Part shown: positions 10,461 through 22,000 of the stretch, in pieces
Numbering within the stretch: the stretch's first letter is position 1
Layout: each line of letters opens with the position of its first letter
Made by a program: the position numbers and the translations under genes
Notes under the pieces: model-generated
The model's database searches: none
Seen by the model: only the letters and a program-made list of their open reading frames with translations
Told to the model about the DNA's origin: nothing
Assembly (NCBI GenBank): GCA_004380135.1
Contig: QXCR01000081.1
Span: forward strand, 62,001 to 126,000
Source: Stemphylium vesicarium
Lineage: Eukaryota; Ascomycota; Dothideomycetes; Pleosporales; Pleosporaceae
Direction: 5' to 3'
DNA: 64,000 nucleotides

Positions 10461-11924
10461 TCAATCCAGGACATGTTGCCAGCGAAGGATATGCCATTGG
10501 GGCAGCGGCGGTTCAGTCTGGAACTTCAACGGTTCATGCTCCCACCACTTCTGCTCCCACTGTTCTATGGCCCACCCACGATGCTCTTCTAACATGGCCT
10601 CTACATCGTACGGTATGCTAAGCTCAAAGTTACACCGTATCAAGGACCCTTCAGTCGAGATAGCATCAATGACGCTGGGAAGCCCTTCGAATATGAAGCC
10701 ACTGCGACGCCGTCGATCTAACCAAGAAGCTGGTTCCGGGAATGCATCGCGGGAGTAGCTTTCGTCAAGAGCGGCTTGCCAGGTGGCGTCTCGCTGGACA
10801 ATTCGGAAAACGTCAGAGGTATGTTCCGGCGTCGGATTTCCATCTAGCACGAGCTTATATGACCCTTCTGGCATTCCTAGCGAAGGCAGAACCATGGTTT
10901 CCATAAGCCATGGAGCCACCGTGCGTGTAACGTCGCAGGCAAGAAGGCGATCGTCTTTCATGTCCTCGCAGTCCATGTAGGACTCAGCGCCCTTAATATA
11001 CTCCATTTTTCCGGTCTCACAAACCGGCCAAACACTCTTCCAAAGATTTACCCGGCGCTCAATCTGGAGTTTCGCGTTTTCTTGGCATTGCGATATGAAT
11101 CCTCGGCCGTGACATTCAGGCTGCGCTACTGATACTTCATCTTCGATAAGTATGACCTTCCGTATGTGAGATCGGGTTCTCTGGGTACATGATGTTAAGA
11201 ACCTGATCGCTGTAGCAGCTGCGGAGTAACTGTGCTCTGTCTTGGCATACCAGCGTGGCATCTTGGAATCTTCGTGTAGGATATCCGCTAGGCGTCTGAG
11301 CTCAGCAAAATCGACGATTGACCAAGGTTGGAGCCGTGAATCCACAAGCTCTAGCGGATTGCGGCCTTCCAGCACGGGCGAGAAACGAGGTGGCAAAGCC
11401 CTCAGAGTCTGGTCGAATGCAGGATGGGTGGAGATCAGATCCAAGATATACTGCACGAAGTCATACCAGACTGAAGGGGCTTCTCCGAGACTGCGCTTGA
11501 AGCCCCAAAGCGTGCTCATATCACCCAGAGACATCCACAAGTCAATCAGCTCAGCAAATTGTGGGTACTTCTTGGCTACTGAGTGTGCCATCTCGTGTGT
11601 GAATAGTTCCGGAGCTACTTGCTTCATCAGAGAGCTTTTCGCATTTTGGAGCATGCCCAATACACTATGATGAGATGCTGCCTGCTCTTCATCCACGGTT
11701 GTGTGAACGACGGAGAAGGTAACGTCGTTGATCTCGAAAGCTAACCCTTCTAATTCGTCTGCGATTTGGTGACATGTGAGGGCCAGCGCGTAACAGATAG
11801 GCCCTCCATCAGCACGCAGAAGTTTCCAAGTTCCTGGTTTGTTTACATAGCCGCCGTCGCATCGAAGATAGTATTCGTAAACGAGGTCTCGTAGTTCGCG
11901 CGGCAGTCGGAGGAAAGGCGACAT
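10461..11924 (-). CDS. LPRELRD/PECHGRG family copy E, full length
   Basis: The best start is the ATG at 11924, which puts LPRELRDLVYEYYL at residue 7 as in the other copies. The frame stays open upstream to 12110, but that extension has no counterpart. The protein has 487 residues and no signal peptide or membrane segment. Order of conserved blocks: LPRELRD (7), a buried segment LAFEINDVTF, a helix KKYPQFAELIDLW, the block YSAAATAIRFL, the signature PECHGRGFISQCQE near residue 269, RRVNLWKSVWP, and a C-terminal module with MPEGSYKLVLDG and ATWQAALDE. It ends in a tryptophan-rich charged tail. It is the reference member for the four damaged copies in this window. No catalytic residues are evident. 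An adaptor or F-box-like role is speculation based on the N-terminal motif only. Confidence 0.7.
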   Translation of the reverse strand: MSPFLRLPRELRDLVYEYYLRCDGGYVNKPGTWKLLRADGGPICYALALTCHQIADELEGLAFEINDVTFSVVHTTVDEEQAASHHSVLGMLQNAKSSLMKQVAPELFTHEMAHSVAKKYPQFAELIDLWMSLGDMSTLWGFKRSLGEAPSVWYDFVQYILDLISTHPAFDQTLRALPPRFSPVLEGRNPLELVDSRLQPWSIVDFAELRRLADILHEDSKMPRWYAKTEHSYSAAATAIRFLTSCTQRTRSHIRKVILIEDEVSVAQPECHGRGFISQCQENAKLQIERRVNLWKSVWPVCETGKMEYIKGAESYMDCEDMKDDRLLACDVTRTVAPWLMETMVLPSLGMPEGSYKLVLDGNPTPEHTSDVFRIVQRDATWQAALDESYSRDAFPEPASWLDRRRRSGFIFEGLPSVIDAISTEGSLIRCNFELSIPYDVEAMLEEHRGWAIEQWEQKWWEHEPLKFQTEPPLPQWHILRWQHVLD

Positions 11925-12110
11925 GGAGGATGTTACCTGAGGGTGCGTAGGCCCAGAAATCCAGCGATCGAAATCAACAGTGGTGGGGTAGTTGGCCGCT
12001 ACACAATCATGAGTAGCTGAGCTGTGAAAGATTAAGTTCGGAAATAAAGGCCTAGAAGTAGGCCAAGGCAGAATTTTGACCTTACCCGAGTCATGGGAAA
12101 GATGCGACAC

Positions 12111-12756
12111 TTCTTAGCGAGACCTATCCTCGATCGTTTTAATCCTTACAAAGCCATGATGATATAATCACAATTGAACAAAAAAGGAAGCTTAATACAG
12201 CTTAAGTAAGAAGCTCTTTGGTCGTTTTTTCCAACTTTTATTAAGTTATTATAGCGTGATTATAGCAGTGTATAACGTTCGGAGATAAGAGAGTATCGCT
12301 CCTTTCCCTTGACCAGGGTGACATCATGGTGAGGCCAGGTACCGCCTTGGTGGGGTCTCAACCTTATCTCGCGTCGGTAATGGATTCTGTTCAGTTCAAC
12401 TCCAACCATGGTACAGTACCAACAATATCAGCGTCGGGGATTTGCCATGGTTCACTACTTCCCCGCCAAGAACATGCATTTAGACGTTGCACGTGAAATG
12501 GCATAAAATGGAGTTTCACAAAGGCCAAATCTAGCTTGCGAAGACATACAAAGACCTACTATAGTAGCGAATGCGCTCTCATCAAAAACGCTTGAGCGAA
12601 GGTCGCGTCTCGTGAATCATGGCACGTCACTTTGTGGACAAGATCCAACGGAGCTCATATCTGGCAGTGCGCGAAAGCTTATTTCGCCTTCACAAACACA
12701 TCCACATCATACACATACCAAAACTAGTATCGCGGCACTAGTGTTCACTCATCCCA
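12111..12756. other. intergenic, AT-rich core at 12130-12290
   Basis: No gene is visible. The segment 12130-12290 is much richer in A+T than its surroundings, with runs such as AACAAAAAAGG and TTTATTAAGTTATTATAG. In ascomycetes such patches are often relics of repeats mutated by RIP. No terminal repeat or coding remnant could be made out. Confidence 0.4.
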
Positions 12757-13029
12757 TTAGGTACTCTTCCGCTCAACCCAAAATAGCTCTTCGTCAATGG
12801 TCAACGCGCAACCATCATATGTTGCAAATTCCGCATGCCACAATAGAGCAACTGTGCATCCCGCCGGCCGAAACCGCCTCTCGATGCAAAAGTTATTCCT
12901 GCCCAGTCGAAACCCGTTTGTAGCCGGATCCGCCTTCACCTTTACGCCCTCAAACTCCGGACATACTGGTGATCGTAGCTCGTTGCCGAAATCCTCGTAG
13001 CTGCACCAATATTTAGCATCACTTTTCAA
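12757..13029 (-). CDS. small cysteine-containing hypothetical fragment
   Basis: A minus-strand frame encodes about 90 residues with balanced composition and five cysteines (WCSYEDF, SPVCPEF, NNFCIERR, AGCTVALLW, YDGCALTIDEE). The first possible codon at 13029 is TTG, not ATG, so the true N-terminus must lie in an upstream exon or be lost. A possible acceptor is the CAG just before the codons for RQADRVLKSD. No signal peptide exon was found. The protein resembles the mature part of a small secreted protein, but I recognise no family. It lies directly downstream of the decayed Zn2Cys6 gene on the same strand. Confidence 0.3.
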   Translation of the reverse strand: MKSDAKYWCSYEDFGNELRSPVCPEFEGVKVKADPATNGFRLGRNNFCIERRFRPAGCTVALLWHAEFATYDGCALTIDEELFWVERKST

Positions 13030-13103
13030 TACTCGATCGGCTTGACGTACTGTTCGTCCTTATTTGACGGTGAAGCAACCCAAAGTTGACGCCTGACCGT
13101 GTC

Positions 13104-14836
13104 TTACAAGCCCGCCAAGTCTAACGGGTCGGCCTTGTTCTCCATCCACGATATGCGGTCTTGAATCCAGTCTCTCGTGGATTGCGGCAGGCAGGGCTCA
13201 GATCCATAGATGTACAGCTAATACAAGATATGATAAAGCCTGTGGGTGTTGTGTTCGGGAACGGAAGCGGTTGTGCGGTGCCGTTTTGAGCGATTCGTTG
13301 CAGACTCATCCCGCTCTAGTATTGTCACAGTATGTATGACAGGTGGGGCCGTCATCTCAAGGTCTCTTAAATACCCTGCGAATTGTGGTGCACTTGCGAT
13401 CATCTCCGTGGTCTGAGAGATGATGATGGCTTTGGATGAGATCTGTTGTGCGCTCAAGCTAGGGGAGGAAGGAAAATCCTGACATTCGCATAGTGTTTCC
13501 TGGTGTAGTCGTATACGGGACGATCTCACATTGTTCCGTAAGTGTGCCTGAAGATGCTGAGTATATACTTCGAAAACACGTCAGCCTAAGGTCTGGCTAT
13601 ATTAATAAGGTCCCAGACTTACGATGATAGTATCCCCTATAATCCAACTGGCCATCCTCAACAGTTGGCAACTGAAGATCATTGAATGGGATCCGGTGAT
13701 CGAGTGTTCGAGCGAAATCTTGGAGAGCAACATCGATGGCCAAGGCTCTTTGTATGACGACCATAGGATTTGTTTCACTGCGCTTTGAATATCTTTTTTG
13801 AATTGAAGCAGTTCCATGACGATTTCTAGGAGCAAGTCATGGACTGAGACGCGGGCAGCCTTCTTCTGCACTAGTTTCATGAATTCGAAGAGATGAGGCG
13901 GTAAAGATACTTCTTGAACCCAACAGTTCATAATAACAGTTTTGACAATTGTGGTGTATTGTTGGATAATGACAGTAGTATGCTTTCCCTGCTTCAGCAT
14001 CAGGTGCGCTACGGAAACCGCACCCGCGAGGTGTGTACAGCAGTTGTCCATTCCTTCGTTTCGCGGGATGATCAGGGCCTCGAACATGGCGGCCAGGAAA
14101 ATCGAGGCGAGTATAGAGTCTTGAGCCGCTCTTTGAGGACACAGTAAAGCGCTGTTGATAGCCCGTATCGCAGCAGCGTAGTTTGTTGTAGCGACATTGA
14201 ACATGTCCTTCCGATGAGACTTATTTGCCAAGCCTACCAGGCCGACCGCTGTGCACATTTGCGGCAATGCGGGACCAGAGAACCCGATTCTGGCATAGAA
14301 ATCGGGCAGATAGTGTATCAAGGACATGGCAGGGTCATCCACGATGAAGTTGGTCATGAAGAAGTTGACGCCAAGATCAGCCAGAGGCTGATACATGACG
14401 AAGCCGGACAGTTACAATTGAGTGTCGGACGGTTCCTGGGATGCGGCTTGTTCGGCCATGTCTTTGCTGCCTTTGCGGGTGCTTGAAGCGTTCTGCCTGG
14501 ACGGAGCGCGACTTCGGTTTTGGCTGGCTACTCGCTTGCTCTCATCAAGGAACATGAGGCCAACCGCACTGCGATAGCCTGAACATTCACGGCCAGCCTT
14601 TATGTATTGTCCACAGGCATGAAGTTCCTTGTCACACTAAAGAGTGTTAGTGAGATCGCAACATACAGTACGTACGTCTTTCGTTGTTCGATTGGCGAGT
14701 CCCAGGAAGAGCTTGGGTGCATAGAGAGCAACGTGGGCCGATAGAACTGGGGTACTACCAGGGATCTAACTATCACCCGGCTGCGAAGTTTCCTACATTC
14801 TGCACAAGCATTCCAAGGCTTGCCCCGATAAACCAT
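13104..14836 (-). pseudogene. Zn2Cys6 transcription factor, decayed
   Basis: Three exons can be traced: 14836-14777, 14636-13623 and 13556-13104. Exon 1 begins MVYRGKPWNACAECRK, a typical start for this regulator class, and splices into CDKELHACGQYIKAGREC. Five of the six zinc-binding cysteines are present (11, 14, 21, 28, 38), but position 31, which should be Cys, is Tyr. In-frame TAA at 14412-14414 separates the DNA-binding part from a fungal-specific regulatory region (MYQPLADLGVNFFMTNFIV onward). After the 66-base intron, TAG at 13218-13220 cuts off the last 38 residues, which stay open to TAA at 13104. The stops and the Cys loss all fit C-to-T changes at CpA sites. I infer a dead regulator. 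A sequencing artefact is possible but would need several coincident errors. Confidence 0.72.
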
Positions 14837-15497
14837 TGTGTTCGACCACTTTTACGCATGCATGAGTGTCGGAGACCCTCATCTCAGCACGTGGTATCCG
14901 AATGCAGGTGTGGCATGGTAAAACACGGAGAGGCTGAAGGATTGGGACGAAGAGGAGGGTAAGGAGAGATCTGCCCCGATTGTAAGCTCTTTGCCGCGTC
15001 GGCACGCAGTCGAGACCATTGGCGGGGCTTGTAATGCAAGTGAGCGGCGATGATGCCACACCCCAGGGCCAAGGCCACACTTATCGATAAATCACGTCGC
15101 CACGTGATGCTTCCAATGCCTTGTTTCATTTTCTGTCGACGCAGTCAAGCGATTTTTGACTGTAACATGGCGTTTTCAAGATAGTGATCATGACCTGGAT
15201 CGGCAAAATTGACTTGGTCGATGCTACCTTACCGCTTCCACTCCTTGTATTAAACAGTTTCCAGCCCCTGCTCAGCCCCACCTTAATCTTAGACTCGCCC
15301 AAAGCCACCCCAAGAAGATGGTTCAGCTATCCACTACATTGGAAAGAAGCGTACAGTAATCGAAAAAGCAAAGCATATATGAGTGTCAGCGAAGTGGAAT
15401 CATAGTGTATGGCTTGGGAGTGACGGCATTAGATTGTTGTACATTTACTCCGAGGAAAGCATGCAGTCCCCATTCGCTGCTCTATGTTACGACTGAT
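14837..15497. other. intergenic between decayed regulator and cullin tail
   Basis: About 660 bases lie between the start of the Zn2Cys6 gene and the stop of cullin-4, both on the minus strand. The region should contain the regulator's old promoter and the cullin 3' end. No coding potential or strong structure was seen. Confidence 0.4.
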
Positions 15498-18290
15498 CTA
15501 GGCGATGTAAGCATACAGCCCGTCGTCTTCTCTCTCCAGAAACTCCTTCTCGATCAGACGATCAATATTCCTCTTGATACCGCTGACTTCCAGCGTACCC
15601 CGATTCCTTGTCGCCTTGATGGTCTCACTAACCAGCTCGGCGTGACTGATCCTTTTCCTCGCCTTCAAAATCCGGACGATGGCGGCTTGCGTCTCATAGT
15701 TGCGGTCGGCCGCAACACGTTCGTGGGTCTCTTTGTTCTCAGCCGCGGTCTCCTTCAGTTGAACGGTGTTGACCTTGATACGGTATTTGGGGTCGGTGAA
15801 AGAGGCATTGATAGTGAATGTATCGGTTTCGTTGATCTCGCGGCCTTTCGGGTGCTTTGTGAGGGGCCGTACTTTGGCACAGGCAAGGGACTGCAGAGTG
15901 CGGTTGAGCTCCGCGGTTGCTATCACGCGTCAGTATAAGATCATTGTGTTGAGGTTGTGGAGCAACTCACGTAGTCCGGTGGCTTGCTTGAGGTAGTCGT
16001 AGTCGATGTGCTCGTCTTCCTGTCGACCGTTGAACAGCAACAGGACGATGGCCTGGAACGAGGAAACGACCAACTCCTTGAGCCCCTTGGGAAACCTGGC
16101 CTTGATCTGACAGTGCGCAAGTGCATGCTTGAACTCCAGCTTGCGGCCGGTGTGCTTGACCTTGTAATGTGTTTCAAATTTATTGATTGCGGATTGGACC
16201 TCAGGAGGTAGGATGACGGGGACGGTGGGGTATGTAGGCCAGGCCGATGCCGATAGGACGTTGACATTGATATCGAGGCCGAGCTTCTCGTTACGCTCCT
16301 CGCTAATGCTCTTGTACGAGCTCATCTCTTCTCGAGAGAGTTCGATGTCGCGGAACATCTGCTCCAGATTGGCAGTGAAGCCAGCACCGCATTCTTGAGG
16401 AAATCAGTATGCATACCCGATAATGAATACAGCCAGACAGTACTTACCAATCTTTAATCTTGACAACATGCTCCTCTCAGCATCAGCACTTGCGCTTCTA
16501 CCCATCAACAACCGCCTCGCCAAATCCTTCTTGTAAAAGGCCTCGAAAACAGCCTTGCCATGTAAGAAGCGGAACAAATCCAGGACTTGATCAAGCTGGT
16601 TGTTGACTTCCGTGTCTTCATCAAACACGCCTTCCTCCTTGTCGTCTTCAGCCTCTACTGTCGCGGGCTTTTCAGCCTTTCGGCTCAGCTGTGCTGGTAT
16701 CGCCTTGGCGCCTCCTCTCAGCAACATATCCACATACTTTGCGATCATTTCGCCAGTCTTGGAGTTGTCTGTTCCCCAGCTTGCAGTCGTCTTCTTTGTC
16801 TTGTTCATGAACTTGTCAAAGGACTCTCGCAGACCATGGCCAAGCTCTTCATCTCGATGGAAGGAAACCTTCCAAAGGGTATCCAATTGTCGTTTCAGTG
16901 AAAGGAGCCGTACGACCATGTTGTCTTGTTCTTTTTCGCTAAAAACGACGGCCGTGCCCTCGTCCTCGATCCATTTTGTGAAGCCAGGCCGTAGGTGAGC
17001 GCCCATGTTTCGACGTCCAAGGAGTGTGTACAGCAACTCGAGGTCTTCAATCGCGTTGGTTTCAAGGAGGTCGGCAAGGTCGTCCTGGTTTGTCAGTTTT
17101 GACTCCTTCTTCGATATCAAGTGGTCTTCGAGCAGGGTGAGGAGTTCTTGCTTGGTCGAGTTCGGGAGGCTAAACATCTCTACTCTCTTCACCTCGCAAT
17201 CCATCAGCGCCCTTGCACCGCGGACGTACTCCGGCAGCGTCTTTTCTGTACTCTCTGTGTCGGCCCATTTCACTATGTATTCCTGACTGGCTTCCATAAA
17301 GCGCGGTTCGAAGTGCAGTGTATAGACTTGTGTATCGTGGAACATGTTGATTGTCTTAGAGAACGTTTCGCTGTCGAAGTCGCCGCCCGTTCTGTCGCTT
17401 GTCACGAGATCGCAGGCGCCGTCCAGTATGCGGGGGTTCAGTTTGGCATGTTCAAAGATGATTGAACGGAAGAGGCTTATGCAGATTCCGTGGAGGGACT
17501 CGTGACGTGGAAGCAGATAGGCGCGGTCGAGGTAGCAGAAGATCCAGTCTAGGTATTTCTACGACTTGTCAGTTTGCGGTAATCCAGCTCCGTGGGGTGA
17601 GCTCACCATCTGACCGTTCCATAGTGACCAAGCCTGTAGAGTCGTCCGCAGCACGTCGACGTTAGTTCTGCCCAGACTGTCTTTCACCTTGGTTTTCAGA
17701 CTACCTCCTACGTAGTCCTTGCATTTAGCAATCAAACGTTCTTTGATATCCTTGGCCATGTTCTGCCGACAGACATTCTCTACGCCCCTGTATAGTTCCT
17801 CGAGACTAAAGTCGATGTCGCCTTGCTGGAAGATGGTGTCCAGCGCCTTTTCGATCTTCTGCCATGTCTGATCCAGGAAGGCCCTCGGGTCTACCTTTCT
17901 TATCGGCTTGAAGTTCTTGACTACTAATCGCTTGGGGCCGCTGTTGGCATGCATGTTCGGTGCTGCTTTGCGCATTCCGTTCCGTTGACCGTTCATCTTC
18001 GCAGGGCTGTTATCAGGGCTGGACGTGATGTCGACCACATCGCCATTACTTGGCATGCTCGCTTTCTTGCTGGGAAAGCTGTACATATCGGCGGTGCTCA
18101 TCTTGCTTAACGGGAGCGGCGAAGTGGCGGCTTCACTGCTTGCTATTGGCGAGCTTCCGCGTCGTGAGCGCTTGCTTGTGGGTGATAAGGGAACGGCCGA
18201 GGCGAGGTTGGGCTTGGATTGTGTGGTGAAGAGCTCCTTGATGGTCTTGCCCGAGTGCTTCCGTTTCAGCGCACCTGGATTGGCTGACAT
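15498..18290 (-). CDS. cul4: cullin-4, scaffold of CRL4 ubiquitin ligase
   Basis: Four exons, 18290-17607, 17558-16448, 16393-15971 and 15919-15498, splice in frame to 879 residues. A disordered Ser/Lys-rich head of about 115 residues is followed by the cullin repeats (KNFKPIRKVDPRAFL, then TWQKIEKALDTIF), the cullin homology region (FEAFYKKDLARRLLMGRSAS, then ECGAGFTANLEQMF) and the Nedd8 site region YETQAAIVRILKARKRISH with the acceptor lysine in KARK. The C-terminus REDDGLYAYIA is typical. The segment KETAAENKETHERVAADRNY points to the Cul4 branch, not Cul1 or Cul3. In fungi Cul4 works with Ddb1-type adaptors in DNA repair, replication control and heterochromatin. The gene lies head-to-head with the cohesin gene, 800 bases apart. 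Sequence looks intact and conserved. Confidence 0.93.
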
Positions 18291-19093
18291 TGGGCGAGAG
18301 TGGAGAAAGTGAAGACTGCGGAGCTGTAGGTGTTAAAGCCGCGGTGATGGCAGTTGCGCCCGAACCACATGCGTTAGTGACGTATCGATAACAAACGGCA
18401 GCGCATCTCCATTCATACGCGACCATGGGCTTGCGATGCTATGCGAAGAAATGCGAATTGCATACCAGAAGAGTCTTCCGGCTCTGCTTCACTAGCGACG
18501 CTCTCGGGTACGACCGTACTGCGAATGTTGTACCCCGTGGCGCAGAGCTGTCATCGGCGATTAAGGTTCTGCCTGAGCGTGGACCCAGTGCGATTGACTG
18601 TGTAGCAGGCGACCTCTGTATTCGGTTCACACGTAGCTGCTGTCAAGTGGATGAGAGGCCTATGTATGTCCTGCATGTTGCAATCTGACGATGAATACAT
18701 GCCTATTTCTTGGTCCTGTTTAGCTATCTCGATCATTCGCCAAGTGGCTACCTAGGTAGACTGCAACTTTGGATCAAGTTCGTGCAGACTGATGAGGATT
18801 TGTACTCTTATTTGCATACGACGTCAGATTGCTAACTCCAAATTCCGCAGTGTGCATTCACCGCGAATACGCGACAGACACCGGGCTCCAGTGAATGCAC
18901 TTGGCGGCGCACACGTCGACCGTCGCTGCCGCAGCGTCATGCACGTGCGCGGAAACCTTGCACTAAAAGTGCTCGGACATACAACGCGTCTCCCATCGCC
19001 GTCCCCGCCTCGACCACATCTATCGCAATTGTCGCGCCACCCTCTTCCACCTCAACGCCACATTTCGACACAGTTTAGACGCGCGCAAAAATC
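18291..19093. promoter_or_regulatory. divergent promoter region of cul4 and the cohesin gene
   Basis: The two genes diverge from this 803-base interval. No third gene is visible. The 100 bases before the cohesin ATG are rich in C and T with the string CCATCGCCGTCCCCGCCTCG, a common look for fungal promoters and 5' leaders. No specific operator could be identified. Confidence 0.45.
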
Positions 19094-22000
19094 ATGAGCG
19101 AGACCGCCTCGCCCTCAGGGGCCGACGAAGTCGCATCTCCTGCCGCGCGACGCAAATCCGGACGCGTATCCAAGAAACCAAGCAGATTCGCGCCAGGCGC
19201 AAGCCCTACCACCACCACAAAGAGGAAGCGCGGAAACGACAATGACAGCGGAGTAGACGCGAACGAGTCCTCATCCGAGGAAGAGTCGGAGGAGAGCAGC
19301 GAAGGCGAGCCGGATGAAGAGGAAATACGAGAGCGCAGGCGCAAGAGGAAAACCAAAGCTTCTGCGCGGAAGCCGGCGGCGAAGAAGCCAAAAACCAATG
19401 GCGACAGTGTTAGCCTGGCGATCCGCCCCGCCAGCAATGCGATCAAGAAGATGTCCAAAAGGCCACGAAAAGCGCCCATACGCAAAAGCACGCTTCCCGA
19501 GGAGACTGAGGGATTATACGGTATGTATGACAGGCACGGCGAAAGCCTGCACCGACTGACGCGCTCTAGCCGACGTGTTTGCTAGCGGAGACAGACTCGA
19601 AGATGTAGCCGCACGATGGGTGGCCCGATTCAATGAGCACGAGGCGAAGGCTGTGGCCGAGATTGTTAATCTAGTGTTGCAAGCTTCCGGATGCGACTTG
19701 CGGATAAATGAAGACGACATAGGAGACCCGGACAACGCGCCGAACCGCGTAGCTGAGATCCAAGAAGAGTTTCAGCAGGTAGGTCAATGCAGATGCCATG
19801 TGCTGCTCGGTGCATACTAACAAGACTCAGTACGAGGTCACAGAGTACCCTCTCATCGCCAAAGCAAAAGACGGCGGCGGTCAAGCTTTCAGGAACGCGC
19901 TGCAAGGCTTCTTCCTGACCCTCATACAAACGGCCGCGCAATCAGGCCTCATGTACGAGAGCGCGGAGCTTCTAGAGAACATCTCAGTATGGCTGGGCGC
20001 CATGTCTTCCACTGGAAACCGTCCATTCCGTCATACAAGCACAGTCGCTTCATTAGCTATCACAACGGCGCTAGCGCAGGTCGCGGCGGACCTCGTAGAG
20101 AACACAGCTAAGCGCGTACGCCAGAGTGAAGCAGAAGCCAAGAAGTCAAGAGTCAACAAAGCGCGTGTCTCTGCAGCCGACCATGAAATCGAGGAGTACA
20201 ACCAGAAGCTGGAGTTTGTCGGGGGTCAGCTAGACGACTGGTTCGCTGCCGTCTATGTTCACAGGTACCGGGATGTCGATCCTAAAATCAGAGTGGATAG
20301 CGTCGTAGCGCTGGCAGATTGGATCATTGCTTATCCCGACAAGTTCTTTGACGGTACCAAACTCCGCTACCTTGGCTGGGTCCTGTCAGACCCAAACCCG
20401 TCCACACGAATCGAGGTCCTGCACCAGCTTTCACGATTGTTCCGAGACGAGAGTAAGCTAGCTGGATTAAAGACCTTCACCGAGCGCTTCCGGCCGCGCA
20501 TTGTCGAAATGGCTACTCACGACGCTGAGATCAATGTGCGCACTGCCGCGGTCGACCTGCTAGACATCCTTCGGGAAGCGGGTTTCCTCGAGCCTGATGA
20601 CATTGACTCGGTTGGTAAACTCATCTTCGACTCAGACGCAAAGGTTCGCAAGTCCGTCGTTGGCTTCTTTGCCGAGAACGTAAACTCCGCATACGAAGCG
20701 ACGGTAGAGGAAATGGGGGGTGAAGAAGCACTCAACGAGGCGCTGGCACCACCTGATGAAGAAGATGAAGAGTACCACAACCCGAGACTGGAATGGTTGA
20801 AGTTGAAGTGTCTAGTCGACCAGCTACTCTCGTACGACGAAGACGAAGTTGAACTGCCATCACAGATCCAGCGCATGTCTCCCGGCATGGAGCTGAGTCT
20901 GATTGCCGCCGGTGTAGAGTCTCGGCGTTCGCTCGCTGCTCAAGCTCTGTATGATGACATCGAAGAGATCCGGGAATGGGAGGTTATCGCTGGTTATCTT
21001 CTTTACGATCATTCACAGACTGTACAAGGAGACAGCGAAGACCCCGAAATCATGCTTCGCCAGACGTGCCAGCTGGAGGAAAAGCATGAGACTGTTCTTC
21101 TGGACATCCTAAACGCAGTAGTACGCATCCGACTTCAGCGTTTGGCTGAAATATCCAAGGACAAGAAGAAGACGAAGACGCAACGCGAGAGCGAGAAGGA
21201 AGACCAGTCTGACATGGCTCGGCGACTTTCATTGCTCATCCCTCAGCTTCTGAGGAAGTTTGGCGCTCTTCCCGAGGCTGCTGCATTATGTCTACGGTTG
21301 GAGCGGGAGCTGAACTTGGATGTTTTCGAGGAACTTCGACAAAACGCAGCACTCACAGCGTTACTTGACGACATCAACAAGCAATTCCTTACTCACCACA
21401 ACGAGCGCGTTCTTGGAGAAGCTATCGGGTCGATCCTCCACGCCCAGGGCAGTGAGGAACTCCGAGAGACTGTTGATCTCAAGGTGCAAGCGCTATGGGA
21501 CGATCTGATCAACACTTTCGATGCTCTTCGACGAGGCAAAAATTTCTCAACCCAAGGCAACCTAGACCAGAATGTCCTACGTGGCGTTTCCAACGTCGTA
21601 CTGAAGATGGCGCAGCTGGTTACTGTATCGGATGCTTCCGTGCTGGACCAAATCCTTACCCCGGCAAAGACAAAAGGCAGGGGCAAAAAGGCAGCTCTAG
21701 ACACACCACCGATCGATTCAGTGCTACAGATCTTGAAGCGCGGTGTACCCGTGGAAGACGTGGATACCGAGATTGCGGAGGCAGATGATGCCCTTGTCCG
21801 TCATGCCATGTCTGTCATGCTCATGTATTTCATGTGGAAATGCCGAGAATGCACTACGCACGTTGAAGAGGGTACCAATATGCCCGAAGACGAGCTAATG
21901 GCACTCGTCGAGCGGAGAGACACTTGCGTCATGACTTTGATGACAATTATGGAGAGCCGTAAAGGTACAGACGAAGTCCGACTCGACGCGGCCAACCTAC

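Noticed and set aside
11925..12110. In-frame N-terminal extension of family copy E
   Set aside because: The other copies start a few residues before LPRELRD, and the extension has no counterpart in them.
15405..15938. 177-codon plus-strand open frame
   Set aside because: Antisense shadow of the conserved cullin-4 C-terminus.
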